This document shows positions 54,400 through 64,000 of a DNA stretch of 64,000 bases, piece by piece. The stretch is taken from contig NC_053390.1 in NCBI RefSeq assembly GCF_905171765.1, positions 301,609,122 to 301,673,121 of the forward strand, written 5' to 3'. Within the stretch, counting starts at the first letter, position 1. Every line of letters starts with the position of its first letter. The DNA is from Bufo bufo (lineage: Eukaryota; Chordata; Amphibia; Anura; Bufonidae). The notes below the pieces were generated by a model that was given only the letters and a program-made list of their open reading frames with translations, searched no databases and was not told the DNA's origin. Made by a program: the position numbers and the translations under genes.

Positions 54400-56232
54400 C
54401 CGAAGGTGCACAAGGGGATTTTTCCTCCCCCTTATGACCTATTGTGGCATGATTTAGCTCTGGTATCACTTCGCTGGTTCCTTATGACCTATTGTGGCAT
54501 GATTTAGCTCTGGTATCACTTCGCTGGTTCCTTAATAGGTATAGTGATTATTCAGATGAACTTCAAGAATACATGGTCATAATGGTGGAGTTCCTCCTCC
54601 AGCATAATTTTTTCATGTTCGATTTTGTTTTTTATTTACAGATCTCAGGGGTGTCAATGGGGGCAAAATTCTCTCCCTCCATAGCAAATATATTTATGGC
54701 GTGGTGGGAGGGGAGTTTTCTCCTCATCGACACCCACCCTTTTGGTGGTCTGGTGCAGTGGTATGGTCGCTACATCCATGACCTGCTGCTAGTGTGGTCA
54801 GGTGATGTGGCGGCCATACCACTGTTCCTTGACTACATCAATTCATGTGTGGAATCTATTTCTTTTAGTCTCCAATATCACAGTTTATGCATATGTTTTT
54901 TAGATTTGTGTCTGGAGGGGGACTGCACCACTTCCCGGGTCACTACTACTACATACAGAAAGGAATTGGCGGGCAATACAATTTTTGCATGCCTCTTCGT
55001 GCCATCCACCACACACAATACGTAATATCCCAAAGGGTGAATTAATTTGAGCCCGCCGTAATTCTTCTGTAATTGAACTTATTTGTTTGCACAAGAAGCG
55101 AAGAACATTACGGAGAGGTTGATTGGCAGGGCTTATTCACATAGACGTATTGCATCCTTTGTTACTGAAGTGTCAGCTATTGATAGGGATTCTCAGTTTT
55201 TTCCGAAAACGGGATTACAGCCCCAGGTGGGTATTTCATCTAAACATAGGCGCAGTTTCACTCCTTTTGTGACACAATATAGTTTGGAATATGATCGCAT
55301 ATGTAATATTATTAAAATATATCTTCCACTGTTGTCGTCTGACAACCAGTGGATGGATATTGTCACGGAAGGGGTGAAATGTGTGGTAAAAAGGGCTCCA
55401 ACTTTGGGGAATTTTTTGAGCCACAGTTTGTTTTCGGAACAGAGAATGCAGAAATCGACCTGGCTTAAAAACAAAGGAAGCTATAAACAGGGGCGTAGCT
55501 AAAGGCTCATGGGCCCTGGTGAAAGAGTTCAGCTTGGGCCCCCCTTCCCTCAAACCTTCGTGCTGCCTGAGGAAAAAATTTAAACTGCACCCCCCCCCCT
55601 CCTTGATACCAAATTCTTAACCTAACCCCTTCTGTCCAGCCAGAGGTGTAACTTGAACAGCATGCGCTTTCTATAATACCAGTGTCTTCTTATGTGGCAT
55701 AAGGGTCTTTGGGCCCCTCAGGCTCCTGGGCCCGGTAGCGACTGCTACCTCTGCACCCCCTATAGCTACGCCCCTGGCTATAAATGTGGCCATGCTAAGT
55801 GTATCTGCTGCGAACATACTAGAATAACTAGGAATTTTAAATCTACCGCCAACAATAAGGAATTCACCATACAGTCATATTTGAATTGTAATACGAAATT
55901 TGCGGTATATGTGATAACTTGAGAATTTTGTAAATTACAATATGTGGGTTGTACCACAAAATGAAATCAAAACCAGAGTTCAAAAACATATTTCTGATGT
56001 CCCACATTTCAAAAATCGCAATGTGTCTGCTGTCAGTACACACTTAGCGATTTTGCATGGCGGTGATACTTCCAATCTAGTGGCACAGGGAATTGAAAGG
56101 GTCTTTCTTCCAACTAGAGGGGTTGATCATAGAAGGAAACTCCTTAACCGGGAGGCTTATTGGATTTTTCAGCTTGGTTTGAGACAGCCTTTAGGTCTCA
56201 ACAAAAGGCATGATTTAATTCTACATTATTAG
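54400..56232 (+). pseudogene. Penelope-type RT with GIY-YIG endonuclease, incomplete
   Basis: The remains start near VHKGIFPPP (54400) after most of the RT fingers are lost. A 50-bp exact tandem duplication (54431-54480 and 54481-54530) follows. The palm has GVSMGAKFSPSIANIF near 54650 and YGRYIHDLLLVW near 54770, where the usual YIDD aspartate pair reads IHD, so catalysis is lost. A cysteine-rich linker CGHAKCICCEH lies near 55790, just after the hAT insertion. The GIY-YIG domain (FAVYVIT and LQYVGC, 55900-55965) and its C-terminus end at 56232. Stops at about 55023 and 55922 confirm it is dead. Confidence 0.85.
55488..55776. mobile_element. hAT MITE with exact 8-bp duplication, inside the Penelope element
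   Basis: CAGGGGCGTAGCTAAAGG on the left and TATAGCTACGCCCCTG on the right are inverted ends. GCTATAAA at 55480-55487 is repeated at 55777-55784. It breaks the Penelope frame between SYK and CGHAKC, and removing it with one octamer restores the reading order. Confidence 0.92.
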
Positions 56233-56721
56233 CGGAGTTACTATGTGCCTAGGTATATTTTTATATATCTCTGTGCATTCAGTATATACATATATACACT
56301 TTTTCTGCCATTGTTTTTCATATATGTGCATTGATTGTACACCTGTTTAGGCTGTTCATCAGTATATGTGATTTTATTTTATTTTGTGCATCTTATATTC
56401 AAGTTGATCAGATGTGTTTGATTGCGCCATGTGTGCTGTTTTCCATGATCATGTGACCGATTGATTGCATGGTCAGCTGTGTGAACAGCCCATAAGGTGC
56501 GGTTTTGTTAGAAGTTCGATGTGTCATGAGGAAGGACCGCTATTTGTTTATGGTCTGAAACACGTTACCAAACTTGACCTGTATGTCAACGATTTTATAC
56601 CGCAATAGAGCTACGATTTTTTCATCATCTTCGAGCTGGATATCTCCATTTTTCCTAAAATATATTATTTGCAGGACCGGAAGAGGATGGGAAGAACAGC
56701 TGCCACACTATGGAACATATA

Positions 56722-57658
56722 TACAGTACAGACAAAAGTTTGGACACACCTTCTCCTCAAAGAGTTTTCATTTTTTTCATGACTATGAAGGCATCAAAAC
56801 TATGCATTAACACATGTGGAATTATATACATAACAAACAAGTGTGAAACAACTGAAAATATGTCATATTCTAGGTTCTTCAAAGTCACCACTTTTTGCTT
56901 TGATTACTGCTTTGCACACTCTTGGCATTCTCTTGATGAGCTTCAAGAGGTAGTCACCTGAAATGGTCTTCCAACAGTCTTGAAGGAGTTCCCAGAGATG
57001 CTTAGCACTTGTTGGGCCTTTTGCCTTCACTCTGCGGTCCAGCTCACCCCAAACCATCTCGATTGGGTTCAGGTCTGGTGACTGTGGAGGCCAGGTCCTC
57101 TGGCGCAGCACGCCATCACTCTCCTTCATGGTCAAATAGCCCTTACTTTCAAAGTTTTCCCAATTTTTCGGCTGACTGACTGACCTTCATTTCTTAAAGT
57201 AATGATGGCCACTCGTTTTTCTTTACTTAGCTGCTGTTTTCTTGCCATAATACAAATTCTAACTGTCTATTCAGTATGACTATCAGCTGTGTATCCACCT
57301 GACTTCTCCTCAACGCAACTGATGGTCCCAACCCCATTTATAAGGCAAGAAATCCCACTTATTAAACCTGACAGGGCACACCTATGAAGTGAAAACCATT
57401 TCAGGGGACTACCTCTTGAAGCTCATGAAGAGAATGCCAAGAGTGTGCAAAGCAGTAATCAAAGAAAAAGGTGGCTACTTTGAAGAACCTAGAATATGAC
57501 ATATTTTCAGTTGTTTCACACTTGTTTGTTATGTATATAATTCCACATGTGTTAATTCATAGTTTTGATGCCTTCAGTGTGAATCTACAATTTTCATAGT
57601 CATGAAAATAAAGAAAACTCTTTGAGAAGGTGTGTCCAAACTTTTGGTCTGTACTGTA
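56722..57658 (-). mobile_element. Tc1 derivative whose both ends come from the 3' end
   Basis: The termini TACAGTACAGACAAAAGTTT and CTTTTGGTCTGTACTGTA are inverted, with TA outside. The left part encodes the transposase C-terminus on the minus strand (see 56863-57248). The right part (about 57395-57500) encodes the same C-terminus on the plus strand (GDYLLKLMKRMPRVCKAVI). The inverted repeats are therefore about 260 bp long and include coding sequence, and the original 5' end is absent. Confidence 0.85.
56863..57248 (-). pseudogene. Internally deleted Tc1 transposase
   Basis: MARKQQLSKEKRVAIITLRN, the N-terminus of a Tc1-like transposase, starts at 57248. After about 38 residues it runs into the C-terminal part ([20 protein letters not shown], 57090-57030), ending DFEEPRI near 56865. 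The two catalytic aspartates and the whole middle are gone. Confidence 0.82.
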
Positions 57659-57984
57659 TGTGGAACAATTTAGTTTAGTTATAGTATAGAAAGTTTCTTC
57701 TTGATAAGATAGATTGTTTTTTTTTTTAGATAGAATAGATAGGATATATATTTTGAGCTAAGTATGTTTATCGATTTCTCTAATTTGCTGATTGTAATGT
57801 ACGGTTTTTCTAGTTTTATAATAAAAAATGAAGAGAGCTGGTCTTGAATGTCTCATAGTGCACAAGGCTGCCATTGTAAGGTATGCTGACTGTACCTGTC
57901 TCATGGATAGGTTGTTAGCTTTCAGATACCCGGCTTTTGGCATATAGCCTTTGTGTGATTGTTTGTTATAGGTAATGAAATTGC
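57659..57984. other. Non-coding AT-rich sequence
   Basis: Contains a T run at 57718-57728. No gene or repeat termini are visible. Confidence 0.4.
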
Positions 57985-58083
57985 ACGCGCAATACGTGCA
58001 AATTACAATTTTTGCAATCGCGAATTTTCGAATTTGCGAATATTCAGATAAAAATTTGCGAAATATGCTGCTCATCACTAGTG
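57985..58083. mobile_element. hAT MITE fragment
   Basis: The right end GCTGCTCATCACTA is hAT-like (TAGTGATGAGC in reverse), preceded by GCGAATTTTCGAATTTGCGA-type palindromic text. The left end is missing, so only about 100 bp remains. Confidence 0.55.
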
Positions 58084-58084
58084 T

Positions 58085-59410
58085 CAAGTCAAGTGTTGCC
58101 ATGTGGTATTGGAACTGATCAGCCTGGGCAAGAGTAGCCACATTTGCGAACAGTTGATAAAGTACATCAAGCAGCAAACATTCCGCTGGCTGTCACCCTG
58201 CCAACTCCAAGTGGGCAAGGTGTTCAGTGACAATGGTTGCAATATCGTTGCTGTGCCGAACCTGGGGAAAATAATACATGCTCCCTGTATGGGACACAAC
58301 ATTAACGTACTGTAGTTGTGCAACGCTTTTTAAAAAAGTATACTGGCTTGCACAAGATGCTGCCAATGTCCAGGAGACTGTCCAAGCATTTCAGCCATTC
58401 TTATTTGGTGAGAAATGCTCTCCTGGACTTACAGTGACAGAACAGACTACCGCTATACCGTTCAATCCGAAATGTTCCAACTCACTGGAATTCAACATTG
58501 CACATGCTAAATCGTCTGTGCGAGCAGCAGAAAGCTGTAAACGATTTTGTCACTCACCAGATAGCCTAAACAGCAGTGGGCATGTGTTGTTTGCAGGTCA
58601 GGCAGTGGCAGCTCATCTGAGACGCCTGTCAGGTGCTGAAGACCTTCGAAGAGGCCATAAAATTTGTCAGTAGGGACAACTGCGGCATGAACTGTCTATC
58701 TCCCTCATATTTATCTTAAAACAGATGATGAAGCTCATGCAGCAGGGGATACAGTGCAAAAAGAACAGTTAAGACATCTTGCTGTTTGCCCCGTAGCTGT
58801 TGGGGACCCATAAGGAGAAACTCCCATGGAGCAGGAAGATAAGGAGTTGCCATGGAAGAAGTGTTGGAGGTGGAGGAGTTGGAGGATGATGATGACACTG
58901 CCATGACACCAAATTGTTTCTGTAGGGAGCGAAGCAACAAACAACTGGTTCCTCGAGCACGCTGGCCAGAATGGCGAGCTATGTGCTTTCTTGCTTACAC
59001 ACTTACAGGAATATTATTCAAATCAAACAGTCTGATGATTACTGAATAGCCATGCTTGTAAACCCTCACTATCAAAGCAAAATGCGAGAATGTTTTCCTC
59101 CCGCCAAAAGGGAGGCCAAATTATATTATTGCCAGGAAACACTGGGTACGCAGCTTGCGACAGCTTTCGGTGAGCAGATGCCTGAAAGGGAGGGACCTCT
59201 CTATTCCCTTCAGAGTCACCCACTTCTCGCCACCAAGAGCAGCAGAAGCTACAGCTGCAGTTGTAACAGCACCTCTGCCAGCTCCCTGGTAAAATCCATA
59301 ACATTTGAGGCTTTATCAGAGCGGGCACAGGCAGAGCAGCAATGTGATATGGAAGCTCCTGCCCTGCACTTGATCCAGTCTGCAGATCACGTCATCTGTC
59401 ATCGATGAGG
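58085..59410 (+). pseudogene. hAT transposase (ZBED-like), broken
   Basis: The plus strand shows KVFSDNGCNIVAVPNL and IHAPCMGHNINVL at 58215-58310, the DDE-region signature of hAT transposases. LCEQQKAVNDFV near 58520 and later an acidic stretch follow. HYQSKMRECFPPAKREAKLYY near 59070 and a short tail end at 59410. At least five frame changes and several stops lie between blocks. No termini of the parent element were found. Confidence 0.7.
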
Positions 59411-59891
59411 TTATTATACATGAAATCTTATATTTATTAGATCTAACACTGGACACCATCACTTATATTCTGGACTTGACACCTGATAACTTTAGATTTA
59501 CATTTGTAGTTCTCTGAATATTTGTTGTATTATCCTTACTACTAAAGGTGGTAAGGATAGAAAATTGTATTACAATACAGTATGGATGGAATTCCTTTAA
59601 TAGCACGGCATGTGGTGCAGAAAATTAAACTAGGTTTAGCTTAAAACTATGCAATACATTTGAATGCATAAAGTTGAAGCAGTTGAATATGTGATCAACC
59701 AGTATGTCATGGATAAGCTGTAAGAAAGTACCTATGTATTTAACATTCTTGATCTCTAAGAGCAAATAGGCCACCAGATAGCTAAGTAACGTGTGACATG
59801 TGATAGAATGCTTTCTCTCTGGCATTTTTTGGCAAACTTTTCCTGACGTCTTCCAACTCATCTGACTGTTCCTTCTTTGTTTTACATGCAG
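59411..59891. other. Non-coding, before the TOG-like exons
   Basis: No gene visible. It could be intron of the TOG-like locus. The last bases TTTTACATGCAG look like a splice acceptor. Confidence 0.35.
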
Positions 59892-60332
59892 ATGACAAAT
59901 TTTAGATCAGCAGTCTCCAGAGCTGCCATGGTCTACCTGGGTGACATGTTTGAGAGGCCACAGTAGAAGATACTATATGGACTTAACATCTCTGTCTGTA
60001 TCTTTCTGCAGAAGAGAGGAGATTCATGAGGCTTCAGAAGAGGCCTTGTCCTCCATGGCCTTTAATGTTCACACAGGCAGAGAGTTTGCCACCCTCATTA
60101 ATGGTGGAATAATAGTCCAAACATAGAGTCTAAACAAAAAACATTTATATTAACTATTTCTTCTCATTTATTCACAGTCATCTTAATGCATCTATAAGAA
60201 CCTCTGCCACCAGATTTACAACACAGTCCTGATGAGTGGAGCCGATTACATTCTGTGTGGTGGTAGGCGCATAACTGACAGGGCTATACCTGCCATCACC
60301 CAATCTCCCAATGATGGTTTTCCTGAAGCCAG
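59892..60332 (+). pseudogene. TOG-domain (TOGARAM/FAM179-like) gene fragment, broken
   Basis: Exon text MTNFRSAVSRAAMVYLGDMF begins after TGCAG at 59892. A frameshift near 59963 follows, and the frame then reads EEIHEASEEALSSMAFNVHT and FATLINGG to about 60108. After TTCACAG a second exon (60178-60332) reads HLNASIRTSATRF, a stop, then in another frame MSGADYILCGG and DRAIPAITQ, ending before GTCAG. This is HEAT-repeat text of the kind in TOGARAM proteins, which act on ciliary microtubules. Retained intron positions point to an unprocessed gene copy. The frameshift and stop suggest a pseudogene. Family assignment is from recall and by eye. Confidence 0.55.
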
Positions 60333-61345
60333 GTCAGATATCTTCATATAGACTGTATACATACGGTCTAAGAATTAAATTATAAAAATAACAGTAGAAG
60401 CTAACACATGGCAGATGCTTAGATAATGCTCTATAATGATTGATACTTGCTACTTTCCCAAAACTCTTGATGCCCCTTCGTCAGGTTGGAGAAGACGCCA
60501 GTTGTTTTCTTAGCAGCATTGCAATTCATTAGTCTGTAAAACCTGTATGGCTCCTCTGTGGTGACGGGTTGGTTGCCACCCAGGATTTCTGAACATATAT
60601 TTTGAACACCTCATGAAGACATGGAAGTAAATATATATATATATATATATATATATCAGTACAGTGTTTCATATATATATATATATATATTTCTGAAATA
60701 GTTTGTGTTTCTTTAATAATGAATTTTGGTGCCATTTTTTTAGGATGCACAGCAGAAACATATTTTAGCTACTGGCTCTTCACTCCAATCTGATGCCAAT
60801 GGTGAAGAAGTAACCACAGAACCTTCCCGTCATTAAAATATCATTGTTAACATCAAATAAGAGCTTCAGAAGTCAGAAAATTAAAACAAACAAATAAACA
60901 AAAACTTCCTCCTTTTCCTTACTAACAAGAAAACTTTTCTGGGGATTTGATTTCAGTCAAGACCTGGAAGAAAACCATCCATAACATCTATATAAAAGTG
61001 AAATACAGAATTTCCACCTGTGCTCTCCTCCCATCCCCTTTTACAGACTTGGGAGTTTTTCTTAAAAAAAACAAAAAACTCTATCTTTGTATTTTTCATT
61101 AAAAAAAAAAAAACATTTGAGATTTTACTTGTGTCATGCATAGTTTTTGATCTTCATCTTTACCACTTGTAATAAAAGGAGGGATAAAAGAGAGGAAACC
61201 TCTAACCTACTATATGTTTATGAGCACCTATACTGAACATTTTCAAGAAATGTGGAAGTTAAAATAAATCTCTCTCTTGGTTTTCTATTTGACGATTTGC
61301 TTCACGAGAGATTTAACTAACTGGGTTGATGGTTAAATGTTCTGC
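60333..61345. other. Non-coding, with (TA)n repeats
   Basis: No supported gene. A possible exon-like piece follows TTTTTTTAG at 60743 (AQQKHILATGSSLQSDANGE, ending in a stop at 60835), but nothing confirms it. Dinucleotide runs lie at 60632-60690, and an A run at 61100-61112. Confidence 0.35.
60632..60690. repeat. Two (TA)n microsatellite runs
   Basis: Two AT-dinucleotide runs separated by CAGTACAGTGTTTC. Likely polymorphic in length. Confidence 0.9.
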
Positions 61346-61619
61346 CAGGGGTGTAGATATAGAGGAAGCGGCTGCTTTGGGGCCTGAACTCAGAAGGGGC
61401 CCACATAGGATGAGGACTGAAAGATTTTATTAACAGGGTCCCCACTAACAGTATTATAAAATGACATTATATGCAGATACACTGTAGGAAATGGAGGGAC
61501 CTCGTCTGAGAGGGCAATCTTGACTAGCCACAGGAGTGGGGGTTGCAAAGAAGTCGCTGGAGGAGGGGACCCGTTCAAAAATTTACTGTGGGGCCCAGTC
61601 ATTTCTAGTTACGCCACTG
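61346..61619. mobile_element. hAT-like MITE, aged
   Basis: CAGGGGTGTAGATATAG on the left and TCTAGTTACGCCACTG on the right are decayed forms of the CAGGGGCGTAGCTA terminus. The flanking octamers agree at 5 of 8 positions only. The interior matches 29350-29400. Confidence 0.65.
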
Positions 61620-61701
61620 CGCACTGCAGTCACATCCCTTCCACCTTATAAGAGAGAAGTCAGCAGTCAGTATACTTGTACACATCAGTGATACTTATAG
61701 A

Positions 61702-62098
61702 ATGGGGAGAAAGTTTAGGGTTATGTTTTATATGATGAATATTCTATTCATCTGAGTTTGTTTTTTAGCAGGTAAGTGCAAATTATAAATCTCAAAAAAT
61801 ATATCTGCCACCATATTCCTATATGTGTGTATGTAAGTATACATGTATATAAGTCTATGTGATTGTGGTTAAGTATGTACATCCATTCCAATATAAAGTT
61901 GTTTCTATAATGCATTCAGTGGACTATATATGTTCACAAGTTATACTTTTTTCTTTTACATTTAATAAATGTGAATAAATACAAATATTCACATTTTCTC
62001 ATTTTCATCAACTCAGAAAGACATCAACTGGAGGCTAAACCCAGAGAAACAGTAACATTATCCTGTAATTATTCATCTACTAGCTGGATAACCCCTTA
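61702..62098 (+). pseudogene. T-cell receptor V segment pseudogene, cut by a Gypsy fragment
   Basis: A leader exon (61702-61771, MGRKFRVMFYMMNILF) has a TGA at 61753-61755 and a clean GTAAG donor at 61772. The V exon begins after ACTCAG at 62017, in phase 1, and reads ERHQLEAKPRETVTLSCNYS with the first conserved cysteine, then SSTSWITP and a stop. From about 62098 the sequence is Gypsy RNase H text. FR2 to FR3, the second cysteine and the recombination signal are absent, so it cannot rearrange. It supports a V-gene array around this window. Confidence 0.72.
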
Positions 62099-62400
62099 AA
62101 GTCTCAGTTCACTCCAGGAACATCAAATACAGTATTTATGGTCAGTCATCCGATGCCTAGCACCCTGCAAAAAATATCACCACTCTTCAAATGCTCACTT
62201 AATGGCCAGTAATTCTGTATTGCCAGTCTCATAATTCCTTTTAGCAGGGAAAAAATTGCATGAAAAAATAAGCACAAAGGCGCAGATTAGTCATAGCAGA
62301 AGATCTCAGTGAGAGAACTGCTCCCACTCCCACCTCAGAGGCTTGAGAACAAAATTGGGGCCACCATAAAGGCATGCTTCACGGTTTCAAAGGCTATAAT
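62099..62400 (-). mobile_element. Gypsy pol remnant (RNase H part)
   Basis: On the minus strand this parallels 11510-11800 of the chromodomain Gypsy. CACCACTCTTCAAATGCTC corresponds to CGCCACTCTTCAAGCGCC, and CACTCCCACCTCAGAGGC to CACTCCCACCTCTGACGC. No LTRs are present, and divergence is much higher than for the intact element, so it is an old fragment. Confidence 0.75.
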
Positions 62401-62595
62401 GCATAATTGCCAACTGTCCCAAATTTGCTGGGACTGGCCCTGAGTTTCCTGGCAAATTTGCACTGTCTTGGGCCAAAAATGGGTGTGACTATCAAAAACC
62501 CTGCCCATGAACGGATGTTTCCAGGCGGATTTGCACCGTTTCTAGAAGCGGGACCTATGTACCCTGATTTTACAAACTGAAATGTTGGTAAGTAT
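62401..62595. repeat. Dispersed repeat with mirrored ends
   Basis: CATAATTGCCAACTGTCCC at the left and AAATGTTGGTAAGTATGG at the right are weakly complementary. The interior has CCTGAGTTTCCTGG and CGGGACC motifs. Class unknown. Confidence 0.4.
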
Positions 62596-62797
62596 GGTAA
62601 TGGCCACTTGACTCTAATTTTGAAGAACTGTATTTGCTACAATTATCACAAAAAATCTGTTGCCAAACGAATCCGAAGTTTTACAATTTGCTTCAGACAG
62701 ATCACGCTAAAATGGCATTAGTGCCATTTTACTGTGAAAATTGACAGAAAATAAAGAGGGAGGATGACGATGGAAGATTATATGACCCTCAGAGTAA

Positions 62798-63121
62798 GGC
62801 TACGTGCACACGGCCATTGTGTGTTTTGCGGTCCGCAAATCACGGATCCGCAAAACACGGATGGCGTCCGTGTGCATTCCGCAATTTGCGTAACGGCACG
62901 GACAGCCATTAATATAACTGCCTCTTCTTGTCTGCAAAACGGACAAAAATAGGACAGGTTATATTTGTTTTGCGGACCACGGAACGGAGAAACAGATGCG
63001 GACAGCACACGGAGCACTGTCCGCATCTTTTGTGGCTCCATTAAAGTAAATGGGTCCGCATCCAAGCCGCAAAATCTGCGGCTCGGAAGCGGACCAAAAC
63101 AACGATCGTGTGCATGTAGCC
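62798..63121. mobile_element. MITE with TAA duplication (Harbinger-like)
   Basis: The ends GGCTACGTGCACACGG and CGTGTGCATGTAGCC are flanked by TAA (62795-62797 and 63122-63124). The interior is of the GCGGACC-rich family also at 21392-21673 and 38191-38530. Confidence 0.8.
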
Positions 63122-63306
63122 TAAAGAGCGGGAGCTAATCAAGGGCAGAATTTTGGAAGGTCCTTCAGCCTCTGGGCTGAATAGACGCCATTTTTTGTGT
63201 AGTTTACAGTCTGAGTGCATATGTGTTGGCTACGTCTGACAAAAAAGCAATTACAGACACGAGACACTAAAATAGGTGTCCTAGGGAGAGTATAGGGACA
63301 TAATTA

Positions 63307-63772
63307 GGCTACTTTCACACTAGCGCTTGGTGCGGATCCGTCATGGATCTGCACAGACGGATCCGTTCAGATAATACAACCGCCTGCATCAGTTCAGAAA
63401 GGTTCCGTTTATATTATCTTTAACATTGCCAAGACGGATCCGTCTTGAACACCATTGAAAGTCAAAGGAGGACGGATCCGTTTTCTATTTTGCTAGATTG
63501 TGTCATAGAAAATGGATACTTTCACAATGACTTACATTGTGTGATCCATTTGGATCAGTTTCATCAGATGAACACCAAAATGCTGCAGGCAGTGTTTTGT
63601 TGTCCGCCTCCAAAGCAGAATGGTGACTGATCGGAGGCAAACTGATGCGTTCTGAGCAGATCCTTTTCCATTCAGAATGCATTAGGGCAAAACTGATCCA
63701 TTTTGGACCGCTTGTGAGAGCCCTGAACGGATCTCAGAAACGGAAAGCCAAAATGCTAGTGTGAAAGTAGCC
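63307..63772. mobile_element. MITE with TTA duplication
   Basis: The ends GGCTACTTTCACACTAGCG and GCTAGTGTGAAAGTAGCC are flanked by TTA (63304-63306 and 63773-63775). It is a sister of 43655-44122. Confidence 0.82.
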
Positions 63773-63784
63773 TTAGGTAGATTA

Positions 63785-64000
63785 AGGCCCCTTTCACACG
63801 AGCGAGTATTCCGCGCGGATGCGATGCGGGAGGTGAACGCATTGCACCCGCACTGAATACTGACCCATTCATTTCTATGGGGCTGTGCACACGAGCGGTG
63901 ATTTTCACACATCACTTTTGCGTTGCGTGAAAATCGCAGCATGCTCCTCTTTGTGCGTTTTTCACGTAACGCAGGCCCCATAGAAATCAATGGGGTTGCG
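63785..64000. mobile_element. MITE, left part, running off the window
   Basis: TTA at 63782-63784 precedes AGGCCCCTTTCACACGAGCG. Internal pairs such as TTCTATGGGGCTGTGC and GCCCCATAGAA show the usual fold-back design. The right end is outside the window. Confidence 0.65.

Larger units (their letters stand above)
54037..56660 (+). mobile_element. Penelope-like retroelement with inverted terminal repeats
   Basis: TATATTATTTGCAG at 54023-54036 and 56661-56674 is a 14-bp target duplication. About 220 bp near the left end (54125-54345) is the inverted copy of 56437-56655; for example TTATGGGCTGTTCACACAGC and its complement GCTGTGTGAACAGCCCATAA. Penelope-like elements often carry such pLTRs in inverted or direct order. 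Between them lie reverse-transcriptase and GIY-YIG text. The first part of RT is missing, and a hAT MITE lies inside. Confidence 0.85.

Noticed and set aside
60743..60835. Possible last exon of the TOG-like gene
   Set aside because: There is an acceptor-like TTTTTTTAG and a short open frame, but no similarity to TOG proteins that I can recognise.

Overview
The window reads as vertebrate, most likely anuran amphibian, nuclear DNA. The evidence is the mix of repeats: dense fold-back MITEs, Tc1/mariner elements, Gypsy elements, a Penelope-like element with a GIY-YIG domain, L1/Tx1-type LINEs and hAT elements. There is also one intact T-cell-receptor-type V gene segment with a textbook recombination signal. 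The frog assignment is inference from repeat style, not from a database search. I see no rRNA, tRNA, CRISPR or bacterial-type gene organisation. Nearly all open reading frames belong to mobile elements or are chance frames.

Host loci. A TRAV/TRDV-like V segment lies at 33200-33726 with a 23-bp-spacer RSS at 33727-33765. A second V segment (61702-62098) has a stop in its leader and is cut after CDR1 by a Gypsy fragment. Together they suggest the variable-gene part of a T-cell receptor alpha/delta locus. A broken TOGARAM/FAM179-like TOG-domain gene fragment lies at 59892-60332.

Layout. 1-2291: LTR retrotransposon without coding capacity. 2292-9279: MITEs (one with TTAA duplication, several with TAA/TTA), a dead Tc1 element and a LINE 3' end. 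9280-14772: nearly complete chromodomain Gypsy (minus strand) with very similar LTRs and a 5-bp duplication. 14853-21388: an older LTR sequence split by a second LTR element (15393-20870) whose only long ORF carries a cold-shock domain. 21392-23094: a MITE and unassigned sequence. 23095-27520: a 35-bp satellite, homogeneous in its core and decayed at its edges, interrupted by a solo LTR and a composite insertion. 27755-33199: LTR-like sequence, hAT MITEs, a long fold-back and a dead Tc1/mariner. 33944-43245: a Gmr1-type Gypsy (plus strand) with integrase before reverse transcriptase, itself split by nested insertions. 43492-46162: three MITEs inside one another, a Tc1 element and a palindromic hAT MITE. 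46340-53690: a Tx1-like LINE broken by a full-length L1-type LINE with two uninterrupted ORFs. 54037-56660: a Penelope-like element with inverted terminal repeats, carrying a hAT MITE. 56722-59410: a rearranged Tc1 with both ends derived from its 3' end, and a decayed hAT transposase. 61346-64000: the interrupted V segment and further MITEs.

The best candidates for something undescribed are the LTR element whose protein combines a Y-box-like cold-shock domain with a PPxY motif and no pol gene, the V segment killed by a Gypsy insertion, the intact L1, and the chimeric Tc1.
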